Assembly: GCF_025567195.1 (NCBI RefSeq) | Contig: NZ_JAOQJF010000011.1 | Location: 1 to 64,000 of the forward strand | Length of the DNA stretch: 64,000 bases | Source of the DNA: Alitiscatomonas aceti | GTDB taxonomy: Bacteria; Bacillota; Clostridia; Lachnospirales; Lachnospiraceae | Reading direction: 5' to 3' | Shown: positions 1 to 7,899 of the stretch, in pieces | Position numbering within the stretch: the stretch's first letter is position 1 | Layout of the letters: each line of letters opens with the position of its first letter | The notes under the pieces: model-generated | What the model saw: the letters and a program-made list of their open reading frames with translations, nothing else | What the model was told of the DNA's origin: nothing | Database searches by the model: none | Position numbers and translations under genes: made by a program

Positions 1-10
1 TGAGGCATCC

Positions 11-79
11 GCCTTTCAGGCGTTGCAGGCATAGGCCCCTTATAGGGGCATAATCAAACCACCAGTTGAACTGGTGGTT
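11..79. repeat. three consecutive short hairpins, possible IS200/IS605-type element end
   Basis: Three perfect inverted repeats follow each other: a 3-bp stem at 11-21, GCCCCT/AGGGGC with a 3-nt loop at 35-49, and an 11-bp stem AACCACCAGTT/AACTGGTGGTT around a single G at 57-79. Serial small hairpins ending in a strong subterminal one resemble the right ends of IS200/IS605-family elements, where the 3' end of tnpB overlaps a guide RNA. No transposase is visible because the window begins here, so the assignment is inference. The hairpins could instead be a plain transcript end of an upstream gene. Confidence 0.4.
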
Positions 80-91
80 CATGACTTAGTG

Positions 92-137
92 AAAAACCGG
101 GATGGGAAACGAAAACCTGTCCCGGTTTTTCATTTTT
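92..137 (+). terminator. rho-independent terminator upstream of pckA
   Basis: An 11-bp perfect stem AAAAACCGGGA/TCCCGGTTTTT (92-102 with 120-130) closes a 17-nt loop and is followed by a T-rich run. It would end transcription arriving from left of the window and isolate pckA. Confidence 0.8.
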
Positions 138-181
138 ATGCAAAATTCATAAAAAACTAATAAATTAAATCGCAAAATGAA

Positions 182-210
182 TTGACTTTATCCAATTTTG
201 ATGGGATAAT
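182..210 (+). promoter_or_regulatory. sigma-A promoter of pckA
   Basis: TTGACT (182-187), a 17-bp spacer and GATAAT (205-210), about 40 bp before the pckA start, in an AT-rich stretch. The only other regulatory element seen is the Shine-Dalgarno AAGGAGG at 235-241. Confidence 0.75.
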
Positions 211-249
211 AAAGCCATCTAGTGACCAACATTCAAGGAGGTTTTTCAA

Positions 250-1947
250 ATGTCAACAAAGGCTTATTACCCAATCAGCGAAATTGGTAAAGGAAAAGTG
301 GGCTTTTCCAAAACCAGATCCATCATCGAGGGTGCTTTTTACGGCAACAACGTGGTAAAGGTAAATACCCTGAGAGAGGCTTATGAATTAGCAAAGAATT
401 CTCCAGGAACGATCGTGACCGATATGCCCGTTTACAGAGGAGAGGAATTTGGTCTGGACAAGGACGCGAAGGTTCTGTTATTCAACGACGGAGCCATCAC
501 TGGCCGCTACGCAACTGCACGCCGCATCGCAGGCGAGCCGGGCGTGGACTGTGAAGCCCTTGACAAGGTAGCGATGGACGCGATCTACGAGTCCCGCTGG
601 AAAACCATGTACCATGCAGAGGTTTTCGTAGGCCTGGATCCCGAATTTATGGTTAAGGCCCACCTTCTGATCCCGGAGGGAGAAGAAAACATCATGTACA
701 ACTGGATGTTAAACTTCCAGTACATGTCTGATGAGTACGTAAAGATGTACAAAAAATCCAAACCCGTGGGCGACGGAAAGGAGCCGGATATCTATATCTT
801 CTCCGATCCTCAGTGGTGCGGCTCCGACAGACCCAGCGTATCCCTGGACTGCCTGTCCGATCCCCAGAAAAAGACCCTGTGCTACTTCAATACCGATACC
901 AACTGCGCATGCATCCTTGGTATGAGATATTTCGGTGAGCACAAGAAGGGCACCCTGACCATGGCATGGGCCATTGCAAACCGCAACGGCTACGCTTCCT
1001 GCCACGGCGGACAGAAGGAATATACCCTGGCTGACGGCAGCAAGTACGTAGCTTCCGTATACGGCCTGTCCGGATCCGGTAAGTCCACCCTGACTCATGC
1101 AAAACACGGCGGCAAGTACGAGATCAAGGTCCTTCACGACGATGCGTTCATCATCAACACAGATACCTGCGCATCCATCGCTCTGGAGCCCACATACTTT
1201 GATAAGACGGCCGATTATCCCACCGGCTGCCCGGACAACCAGTACCTGCTGACCGCCCAGAACTGCTCTGCGACCCTGGATGAGGACGGAAAGATCCAGC
1301 TGGTGACAGAGGATGTAAGAAACGGCAACGGCCGCGCCATCAAGTCCAAATTATGGTCTCCCAACCGTGTGGACAGGATCGACTCCCCGGTCAACGCTAT
1401 TTTCTGGATCATGAAGGACCCGACCATCCCGCCGGTAGTAAAATTAAAAGGGGCTTCCTTAGCTTCCGTTATGGGCGCTACCCTGGCAACTAAGAGATCC
1501 TCCGCAGAGCGTCTTGCTCCTGGCGTGGATCCCAACAAGCTGGTTGTGGTTCCGTACGCAAACCCGTTCCGTACATATCCGTTAGCCAACGACTATGAGA
1601 AATTCAAAAAGCTGGTTGAGGAAAAGAACGTGGACTGCTATATCGTGAACACCGGCGATTTCATGGGCAAGAAGGTAAGACCGGCCGACACCCTTGGAAT
1701 CCTGGAAGCCATCGTTGAGAAGAAGGCAGACTTCCATCAGTGGGGTCCGTTCTCCGATATCGAGATCATGGACTGGGAAGGCTTTGTGCCGGATATGAAC
1801 GATCCGGAGTACGTAAGCCAGTTAAAGGCCCGTATGAACGACCGCGTCAACGAGATCAAGGAATTTGCAGTTGCCAAGGAAGGCTACGACAAGCTTCCGG
1901 ACGACGCTCTTGAGGCCCTTGAGAGAGTTGTAAAAGAACTGAATTAA
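250..1947 (+). CDS. pckA: phosphoenolpyruvate carboxykinase (ATP)
   Basis: Predicted cytosolic enzyme interconverting oxaloacetate + ATP and phosphoenolpyruvate + ADP + CO2. In fermenters it may run in either direction at the PEP/oxaloacetate node. The 565-residue protein has the P-loop GLSGSGKST at residues 272-280, followed by LHDDAFIIN, which carries the acidic metal ligands, and later the RNGNGRA and ATKRSSAE segments typical of the ATP-dependent family. Length is near the family norm (about 530-570). The start is fixed by AAGGAGG at 235-241, 8 nt before ATG. The gene is monocistronic, bounded by a promoter upstream and a terminator at 1959-1988. It could supply oxaloacetate to the decarboxylase operon at 25.7-31.2 kb, which is inference. 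Confidence 0.95.
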   Translation: MSTKAYYPISEIGKGKVGFSKTRSIIEGAFYGNNVVKVNTLREAYELAKNSPGTIVTDMPVYRGEEFGLDKDAKVLLFNDGAITGRYATARRIAGEPGVDCEALDKVAMDAIYESRWKTMYHAEVFVGLDPEFMVKAHLLIPEGEENIMYNWMLNFQYMSDEYVKMYKKSKPVGDGKEPDIYIFSDPQWCGSDRPSVSLDCLSDPQKKTLCYFNTDTNCACILGMRYFGEHKKGTLTMAWAIANRNGYASCHGGQKEYTLADGSKYVASVYGLSGSGKSTLTHAKHGGKYEIKVLHDDAFIINTDTCASIALEPTYFDKTADYPTGCPDNQYLLTAQNCSATLDEDGKIQLVTEDVRNGNGRAIKSKLWSPNRVDRIDSPVNAIFWIMKDPTIPPVVKLKGASLASVMGATLATKRSSAERLAPGVDPNKLVVVPYANPFRTYPLANDYEKFKKLVEEKNVDCYIVNTGDFMGKKVRPADTLGILEAIVEKKADFHQWGPFSDIEIMDWEGFVPDMNDPEYVSQLKARMNDRVNEIKEFAVAKEGYDKLPDDALEALERVVKELN

Positions 1948-1958
1948 GCAATAAAACC

Positions 1959-1988
1959 GGGCGCAGGGATTTTTTCCTGCGCCCTTTT
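1959..1988 (+). terminator. terminator of pckA
   Basis: A 9-bp stem GGGCGCAGG/CCTGCGCCC (1959-1967 with 1976-1984), followed by TTTT, begins 11 bp after the pckA stop codon. Confidence 0.85.
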
Positions 1989-2025
1989 AACCATGGCTCC
2001 AGCGGCCAGAGAGGAGAAAGCAGAC

Positions 2026-2688
2026 ATGGGAAAGCAGCATATTTTCTTTGACCTGGACGGGACTCTGACCGATTCCATGCCGGGGATCACGAGAGCCGTG
2101 CAGTATGCCCTGAGGCGCTACGGCATCCAGGTGGACGATCTGAATGTCCTGAAGCCCTTTGTGGGACCGCCGCTGCCGGAAAGCTTTAAGGAGTTTTATG
2201 ATTTTCCGGATTATGACGCCCATGAGGCGGTTTTTGTATTCCGGGAATATTATAACGTAAAGGGATGGATGGAGAACGCGCCGTTTCCAGGAGTGGAGGC
2301 CATGCTGAAGAGCCTTCGGAATGCGGGAAAGGAGCTTTATGTGGCAACATCCAAGCCGGAGGATATGGCAAAGCGGGTCCTGGACCATTTCGGGCTTACA
2401 AAATATTTCCGGTTCGTAGGCGGGGCAGAGGACGACGGCGGAGAAAAACTGCGGGTGAAAAAGGACCAGGTGATCCAGTATGTGATGGATTCCTGCGGGC
2501 TTGAGAAGAAGGACGAGATCATTATGGTGGGGGACCGCCGCCATGACATTGAGGGAGCGGAAAAAACAGGGATCTCCTCGGTGGGTGTCCTTTATGGATA
2601 CGGAGGCCGGGAGGAGCTTTCAGAGGCCGGAGCGGACTGGATCACAGAAACGCCGGAGACGCTTCTGGAGCTTCTTAAGGAGCTGTAA
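2026..2688 (+). CDS. HAD-superfamily phosphatase (Gph/PpaX-like)
   Basis: Predicted cytosolic phosphomonoesterase of the haloacid dehalogenase superfamily, 220 residues. All four motifs are present: FFDLDGTLTDS near the N-terminus (nucleophile and acid/base Asp), VATSKP (motif II Ser), a Lys before DQV (motif III) and VGDRRHDIEGA (motif IV). A small helical cap lies between motifs I and II, as in phosphoglycolate phosphatase and pyrophosphatase PpaX. The substrate cannot be told from sequence. An upstream in-frame ATG at 1993 overlaps the pckA terminator and lacks a ribosome-binding site. ATG 2026 has GAGGAG at 2011-2016 and begins right at the conserved fold, so it is preferred. Confidence 0.85.
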   Translation: MGKQHIFFDLDGTLTDSMPGITRAVQYALRRYGIQVDDLNVLKPFVGPPLPESFKEFYDFPDYDAHEAVFVFREYYNVKGWMENAPFPGVEAMLKSLRNAGKELYVATSKPEDMAKRVLDHFGLTKYFRFVGGAEDDGGEKLRVKKDQVIQYVMDSCGLEKKDEIIMVGDRRHDIEGAEKTGISSVGVLYGYGGREELSEAGADWITETPETLLELLKEL

Positions 2689-2743
2689 GAAAAATACAGA
2701 ACAGTCTTCACAAAATATTTAAAATTACGGCAGTAAATGGAAC

Positions 2744-2772
2744 TTGAAAAAAGCAGACATATGAGCTATAAT
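2744..2772 (+). promoter_or_regulatory. sigma-A promoter of the 6S RNA
   Basis: TTGAAA (2744-2749), a 17-bp spacer and a perfect TATAAT (2767-2772). Predicted transcription start is near 2779, just before the structured RNA. Confidence 0.8.
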
Positions 2773-2778
2773 AGGTCC

Positions 2779-2980
2779 ATAAGAAAACAGGACAGCAATT
2801 CCTGGAATGTTCGATACTCCTGTTTATTTTGAACCTACATTATGACAAACGGGATTCCTATATTTTTAAACGGATGTCAGGCCTCCGTATGAGTGGAAGG
2901 CAGAAGTTTAAGTGCGGTCGCCCACCTAGCAACGCTAGGAGTCAATTATGCAGGAACCGGCATTTTGGGATTTGCAAAAG
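2779..2980 (+). ncRNA. ssrS: 6S RNA
   Basis: 6S RNA binds housekeeping RNA polymerase and acts as a promoter decoy in stationary phase. A strong promoter ends at 2772 and a terminator lies at 2984-3017, giving a transcript of about 200-240 nt with no convincing ORF. The ends close into a long stem: 2795-2809 pairs with 2961-2975 over 15 positions with one mismatch, counting G-U pairs. A downstream CTAG-AACG-type hairpin precedes AGGAGT. The rod shape, length, the TGTTCG start of the left arm and the CCTAGC...GCTAGGAGT segment match what I recall of Firmicutes 6S RNAs. A covariance-model search would settle it. Confidence 0.72.
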
Positions 2981-2983
2981 ATA

Positions 2984-3017
2984 AAAGCAGCGAGCAATCG
3001 CTGCTTTCCTGTTTTTT
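2984..3017 (+). terminator. terminator of the 6S RNA
   Basis: A 10-bp perfect stem AAAGCAGCGA/TCGCTGCTTT (2984-2993 with 2998-3007) with a GCAA tetraloop, followed by a T-rich tail to 3017. Confidence 0.85.
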
Positions 3018-3133
3018 AGCGGATATTTTGCCGGGACCGCAATCTGGCCCTTTCTAATTGCCGGAAAATGTGATATGGTATAGAAGTGAAAACGATACAT
3101 AATGGAAAAATCTGCCGAGGAGACGAGACTGAT

Positions 3134-4399
3134 ATGAAAAACCACAGATTTGACAGATACCTTTATATGGGGATCACAGCGGTGCTGGTGCTGGCGGCGG
3201 CCACGGCTGTAATCTTCCTGTTTCTGGAACGGAAGGCGATCCTGGCCCTGGGAGGCCGGATCATATCGATCCTGACTCCGATCATTTACGGAGCCGTGCT
3301 GGCGTTTTTATTTTCACCTGTATACAACGGCGGAGTCCGGTTTACGGGCGAGCTGCTGGGAAAGAAAATGAAAAATGAGAAGTTAAAGGCGTTTCTCCAG
3401 AAGACCGTGGGAACGGTCCTCAGCCTGACGCTTCTGTACATCATCGTTGTGAGCCTGGCTATGATGATCATCCCCCAGCTTTATTCCAGCATTGCGGGGA
3501 TCGTGAACACCATGCCAGTGTATATCCAGAACCTGTATGAGTGGCTCACGGGGCTGTTTGCCAATAACCCTCCCCTGGAGGAGATGGTGCTTTCTGTGTA
3601 CCAGCAGGCGGTGATCGCCGTGCAGGACTGGTCCTCCAGTAATCTGATCCCCCACCTTCAGAGCATCGGAAGCTTCGAGAGCCTGGAAAAGATCCTGGGA
3701 GGAGTTTCCAACAGTGTGCTCACCATCTTCAACCTGGCAAAAAATATCCTGATCGGCCTCATTGTCATGGTCTATCTTCTGAATATCAAGGACACGCTGA
3801 CGGCCCAGGTGAAAAAGATCGTTTACGCCATCCTTCCGGTACGGGCGGCCAACGGGACTGTGGAGGAGTTCCGCTATATCCATAAGGTGTTTTCTGGATT
3901 TATTATCGGGAAGCTGATCGATTCCCTGATCATCGGGGTCCTATGCTTTATCCTGATGAACCTGTTTAAGCTGCCCTTTGCGCTTCTGATCAGTGTTATC
4001 GTGGGCGTTACCAACGTGATCCCGTTTTTCGGCCCCTTCATAGGAGCCATTCCCAGCGCGGTGCTGGTGTTCCTCATAAGCCCCAGGCAGTGCCTGTATT
4101 TTGTGGGGCTGGTCCTGGTACTCCAGCAGTTTGACGGAAACATCCTGGGCCCCAAGATCCTGGGGGACTCCACTGGGCTTTCCAGCTTCTGGGTCCTGTT
4201 TTCCATCCTGTTCTTCGGCGGACTGTGGGGCTTTGTGGGCATGATCGTCGCTGTGCCGCTGACGGCGGTGGTGTTCGACCTGTTTTCCAAATTCCAGTGC
4301 CATTTCTTACGGAAAAAGAATCTCCCGCAGGATACGGACGATTATATGGATCTGGAAAAGATCGATGCGGACAGCGGCAGGTTTATCAGACAGAAATAA
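3134..4399 (+). CDS. AI-2E family (YdiK/PerM-like) membrane protein
   Basis: Predicted polytopic inner-membrane protein of 421 residues in the AI-2E exporter family. Members have been linked to export of autoinducer-2 or small solutes, or to Na+(Li+)/H+ exchange, so the substrate is uncertain. Two N-terminal membrane helices (about residues 10-65) are followed by a helical extramembrane region and at least five more hydrophobic segments. The conserved stretch with NVIPFFGPFIGAIP and a later GLWGFVGMIVAVPL segment are family hallmarks. The longer ATG at 3086 is unlikely. GAGGAGA at 3117-3123 positions ATG 3134, which starts just before the first helix. It is followed after 9 bp by the SpoIID-domain gene, so they probably form an operon. 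Confidence 0.85.
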   Translation: MKNHRFDRYLYMGITAVLVLAAATAVIFLFLERKAILALGGRIISILTPIIYGAVLAFLFSPVYNGGVRFTGELLGKKMKNEKLKAFLQKTVGTVLSLTLLYIIVVSLAMMIIPQLYSSIAGIVNTMPVYIQNLYEWLTGLFANNPPLEEMVLSVYQQAVIAVQDWSSSNLIPHLQSIGSFESLEKILGGVSNSVLTIFNLAKNILIGLIVMVYLLNIKDTLTAQVKKIVYAILPVRAANGTVEEFRYIHKVFSGFIIGKLIDSLIIGVLCFILMNLFKLPFALLISVIVGVTNVIPFFGPFIGAIPSAVLVFLISPRQCLYFVGLVLVLQQFDGNILGPKILGDSTGLSSFWVLFSILFFGGLWGFVGMIVAVPLTAVVFDLFSKFQCHFLRKKNLPQDTDDYMDLEKIDADSGRFIRQK

Positions 4400-4408
4400 C
4401 GAGGTGCT

Positions 4409-6706
4409 ATGGACGAAAAAAAGAAACTGATCAACTGGACCGCAGGGATCTCCACGGTGATCGTGGCCCTGCTCATCATCATCGTGGTCATGGAGCCCCG
4501 GGGGAACGGCGTGTCCCGGGCGGCGGCTTCCAGGGCCATCGCCCTTACTCTTGCGGGTGAGGACGCAGTCCGTGCAGAAGGTCCGGAGACTTCCTTTTTT
4601 CCGGGAGAGCTGCAGGACCAATGGTATGTGAAATATATGGATTATCTCTATGCCAAGGGATATCTGGATCCGGAAACGTGCTACCCTTCGGAGGGAAGCG
4701 CCGTTTCGGCCGTTACCTATGGGGAGCTGTCCGGCTGGGTGACCGCGGCCAAAGGGGAGGGGGAACCCTCTCTTGCGGGATATGTGACAGAGGCAGCGGG
4801 GAAAAAGGCTGGAAAGGCCGTGGATAAAGCGGAGTTCTGGGAATTTTATGATGCGTTCCGGGCCTTTGCAGATCCGGATGGGAATGTAAAGGAGATCGAA
4901 ACAGATCTTTACGGGACCCCGGGGAATGTGGACGGGGCGTCCCCCTGGACGGCCTACACAAAGGATGGAAAGTTCCTGTTTGAAGGGCTTTTTTTGGATT
5001 CCTATATTGATAAGACCATAAAGCTCCTGGTGCGGGAGGATGGGATCATAAAGGTCCAGGGTGTGGTCTCCGATGAGATCGTATATGAAAACGCCTGGAT
5101 ATCCGGATTTTCCGGCAATACAGTGACGGTGTTCATTGGAAATATCCAGCGGGAATTTCCTGTAAGGGGAGTCCTTAAGAATGAAGAGGAGATTTCCGGC
5201 CAGATCGGGGATCTGTATCTGAAAAACGGAAAGCCCATCCGCCTGGTACTGAAAAAGGAGACCATCACCGGGACTGTCCTTTCGGTGAGGGAGGATGAGA
5301 TCGAGATCGAGGGCTACGGCACCGTGCCCCTGTCAGAGGACTTTAAGATCTACCGTACCTACGGCGTTTTAAAGGAGCAGAAGAAATCGGATATCCTGGT
5401 GGGCTATCATATGCAGACCTTTGTGGTGGCCGGCGATGAGATCTGCGCGGCCCTGACGACAGAGAAGCCGGAGATTGATAATATCCGCGTTCTTCTGATG
5501 ACAACAAATTTCAAGTCCCTGTTCCATCCGGAGATCACCCTGGTCTGCGATTCCATGGCTATGCTGGAATATGGGGATGAAAAGGATAAAAAGACCCAGT
5601 CTGTGGCGGCTGGAGAGCCGGTGACCATTTCTGCTGGAGATTCACGGCTGGAAAGCGGCCGTATGGTATTCCGGTCCGCCAATGAAGGCGGCATGATCAC
5701 CGTCAGGAATATTGAGCGGAGTCAGGGAACTCCGGTGTATCCGGGCCATATGGAGATCACCGGGGAGGAGGAGGGCCTCCTTCTTCTGAACGAGGTGGAT
5801 CTTGAGGAATATCTGAAGCGGGTGGTGCCCAGCGAGATGCCCCATACGTATGAGCTGGAGGCCTTAAAGGCCCAGGCCGTCTGCGCAAGGACCTATGCCT
5901 GGAGGCAGATCCGGGGAAGCTCGTATTCAGAATACGGCGCCCATGTGGACGACAGCACCAGCTTCCAGGTGTATAATAATACCTCCGTTTTTGACACCAC
6001 TGACGCGGCTGTCAATGAGACCTTCGGCCAGATGGCTGCCTACGATGGGGAGCCCATCGACGCCCTTTACTATTCCACCTCCTGCGGCCACGGCACCGAC
6101 GGGACCGTGTGGGGAAACGACGGTTCGGCGACACCGTATTTAAAGGCGGTCTCCATCAATGAAAAGAGGAAGCCCATGGACCTTACCTCCAACGAGGCCT
6201 TTGGAGCATTCATAAAAAATATGGATGTGGAGGCATACGATTCAGAATTTGCCATGTTCCGGTGGAACGCAAAGACGGACAGCCAGATCCTGGCAGAAAA
6301 GATCGGCGGAGTCGGCCAGATTACGGGCCTTACGGTGACAGAACGGGGACCTGGAGGCGCGGCAAAGGCTCTGAAGGTCGTGGGCACAGAGGGCTCCAAG
6401 ACTTTCACCGGCCAGAGCAAGGTGCGGAGCGTGCTGGGAAACACCAGACTTGTCTTCAACCGGAAGGACGGCAGCACCTACACAGAATGGGAGACCCTTC
6501 CCAGCGGGTTTATCTACATAGAAAACCAGGGGACCGATGAAAATGGCGTTACCGCCTTTACGATCTACGGCGGCGGCTACGGCCACGGAGCCGGCATGAG
6601 CCAGAACGGGGCCCAGGGGATGGCAAAGAAAGGAAAAAATTATAAGGAGATCCTGAAATTTTTCTATGATGGGTGTGAGATCGTAGATATTGGAGATGTG
6701 GTGTAA
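4409..6706 (+). CDS. SpoIID/LytB-domain protein
   Basis: Predicted membrane-anchored exported protein of 765 residues. A single N-terminal helix (about residues 9-27) is followed by an unassigned N-terminal region whose YVKYMDYLYAKGYLD...VTYGEL stretch vaguely recalls an SLH repeat. A central beta-rich part follows, with a C-terminal SpoIID/LytB domain from about residue 450 to 760. Family signatures there include LEEYLKRVVPSEMP, LKAQAVCARTYA, YYSTSCGHGTDG and a terminal GGGYGHGAGMSQNGAQ. SpoIID is a lytic transglycosylase for denuded glycan during engulfment, and LytB is an amidase enhancer. Length and architecture differ from sporulation SpoIID (about 340 residues), so a vegetative cell-wall role is plausible. 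Confidence 0.85.
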   Translation: MDEKKKLINWTAGISTVIVALLIIIVVMEPRGNGVSRAAASRAIALTLAGEDAVRAEGPETSFFPGELQDQWYVKYMDYLYAKGYLDPETCYPSEGSAVSAVTYGELSGWVTAAKGEGEPSLAGYVTEAAGKKAGKAVDKAEFWEFYDAFRAFADPDGNVKEIETDLYGTPGNVDGASPWTAYTKDGKFLFEGLFLDSYIDKTIKLLVREDGIIKVQGVVSDEIVYENAWISGFSGNTVTVFIGNIQREFPVRGVLKNEEEISGQIGDLYLKNGKPIRLVLKKETITGTVLSVREDEIEIEGYGTVPLSEDFKIYRTYGVLKEQKKSDILVGYHMQTFVVAGDEICAALTTEKPEIDNIRVLLMTTNFKSLFHPEITLVCDSMAMLEYGDEKDKKTQSVAAGEPVTISAGDSRLESGRMVFRSANEGGMITVRNIERSQGTPVYPGHMEITGEEEGLLLLNEVDLEEYLKRVVPSEMPHTYELEALKAQAVCARTYAWRQIRGSSYSEYGAHVDDSTSFQVYNNTSVFDTTDAAVNETFGQMAAYDGEPIDALYYSTSCGHGTDGTVWGNDGSATPYLKAVSINEKRKPMDLTSNEAFGAFIKNMDVEAYDSEFAMFRWNAKTDSQILAEKIGGVGQITGLTVTERGPGGAAKALKVVGTEGSKTFTGQSKVRSVLGNTRLVFNRKDGSTYTEWETLPSGFIYIENQGTDENGVTAFTIYGGGYGHGAGMSQNGAQGMAKKGKNYKEILKFFYDGCEIVDIGDVV

Positions 6707-6739
6707 AAAAGGGGAGCTGTGATACGCAGCTCCCTTTTT
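6705..6739. terminator. bidirectional terminator between convergent genes
   Basis: The 8-bp stem GGGAGCTG/CAGCTCCC (6712-6719 with 6727-6734) has an A-run on its left and a T-run on its right, so it can end both the + strand SpoIID gene and the - strand sugar kinase gene. Confidence 0.8.
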
Positions 6740-7828
6740 CTATCTCTTGATATCATAATTCATATTCATCAGATTCCGGATGGTGTCCACGTCGTCGGTG
6801 ATGTTGGCGTCGCCGCGGATGGTGTGCTTGATGGCGCTGCTGGCCACGGCGAAATTGATCATGTCCATGGGCTTATAGTGGTGCATCATGGCGTAGATCA
6901 GGCCGCTGGCAAAGGCGTCGCCGCCTCCTACCCGGTCTAAAATGGTGAAGGTGAAAAGCTTGCTTTCAAAGGTATGGCCCTCGTACCACATAAACGCCTT
7001 GAGGCTGTTTTCGCTGCCGCTGTGGGCATAGCGCACATGACGGGCGATGCACTTCAGGTTGGGATACCGGTCAATGAAGGCCTGGAAGATCTCATCCTGC
7101 TGCTCGTAGCTGGGCTGGAAGGGGATCCCGTCCTTCACGTCTCCCTTGCTGTGGTCCTCCTCATCCCGCCACAGGTGGTAAGGCTCGATGCCTAAAAGAA
7201 CGTCCACATAGGGAAGGCACTGGGTACAGAAATCCCTGGCCTCCTCCCAGGTCCACAGGGTGCTGCGGAAATTTCCGTCAAAGCTCACAGTAAGGCCCAG
7301 TTCTCTGGCTGTCTTTAAGCACTCCATGGTGAGCTTCCGGCAGTTGGGAGCCAGGGCCGGGGTGATGCCGCTTAAATGGAGCCAGGTAAAGTGCTCCAGA
7401 AGTCCCTTCAGATCAATGGTATCAAAATCAAATTCTGTGATGGCGCTGTTTTTCCGGTCATAAGTGACTTTACTGGCGCGGATCCCGTATCCTGTTTCCA
7501 GGTAATAGCTTCCCAGCCGGTGGGTAGGTGTCTGCTCCGGCGTGCTTAAGATCACAGGGGTGCAGTGGACGTCGTTGCTCCTTAACATACGGATGGCGCT
7601 CTTTCCCAGGCTGTTGTTGGGAACCACGGAGAAAAAGGTACTGTCCACGCCCAGGTTGGCCAGAGCCAGGGCGATATTTGCTTCGCTGCCGCCGTAGCTG
7701 GCCTCGAAGGTGGAGGTCATGCGGATCTTTTCATAGTTGGGCGGCGTCAGCCGCAGCATGATCTCGCCGACGGTGATGAACTTTTCCGGGCTTTCCAGGC
7801 CAGTGAGCAGCGGATTGTAATGTTCCAT
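6740..7828 (-). CDS. PfkB-family sugar kinase (2-keto-3-deoxygluconate kinase-like)
   Basis: Predicted cytosolic ATP-dependent sugar kinase of the ribokinase/PfkB fold, 362 residues. It shows FITVGEIMLRLTPP at the N-terminus, the first PfkB signature region GGSEANIALALANLG, SFDGNFRSTLW and the C-terminal DRVGGGDAFASG motif carrying the catalytic Asp (GGGD instead of the commoner GAGD). The GEIMLRL start and DGNFR segment resemble KdgK (2-keto-3-deoxygluconate kinase), but the sequence alone does not prove the substrate. It has an AAGGAGG ribosome-binding site and its own promoter at 7864-7892, so it is not simply the tail of the LacI-ribokinase transcript upstream. Confidence 0.82.
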   Translation of the reverse strand: MEHYNPLLTGLESPEKFITVGEIMLRLTPPNYEKIRMTSTFEASYGGSEANIALALANLGVDSTFFSVVPNNSLGKSAIRMLRSNDVHCTPVILSTPEQTPTHRLGSYYLETGYGIRASKVTYDRKNSAITEFDFDTIDLKGLLEHFTWLHLSGITPALAPNCRKLTMECLKTARELGLTVSFDGNFRSTLWTWEEARDFCTQCLPYVDVLLGIEPYHLWRDEEDHSKGDVKDGIPFQPSYEQQDEIFQAFIDRYPNLKCIARHVRYAHSGSENSLKAFMWYEGHTFESKLFTFTILDRVGGGDAFASGLIYAMMHHYKPMDMINFAVASSAIKHTIRGDANITDDVDTIRNLMNMNYDIKR

Positions 7829-7863
7829 AAAATCGTTCCTCCTTGGAATTAAAGGATAGTTCT

Positions 7864-7892
7864 ATTCTAGTCCACTTCCGGACAGATTTCAA
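7864..7892 (-). promoter_or_regulatory. sigma-A promoter of the sugar kinase gene, with dyad in the spacer
   Basis: On the - strand, TTGAAA, a 17-bp spacer and TAGAAT. The spacer contains the dyad GTCC-N6-GGAC, which could be a repressor operator; that part is speculative. It lies between the end of the LacI-ribokinase gene (7900) and the kinase start (7828). Confidence 0.65.
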
Positions 7893-7899
7893 TAAAAAT

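Noticed and set aside
1993..2025. Upstream ATG extending the HAD phosphatase
   Set aside because: It abuts the pckA terminator and lacks a ribosome-binding site; ATG 2026 has GAGGAG and begins at the conserved fold.
2942..3145. - strand 67-codon ORF opposite the 6S RNA
   Set aside because: It overlaps the structured RNA and its terminator and has no ribosome-binding site.
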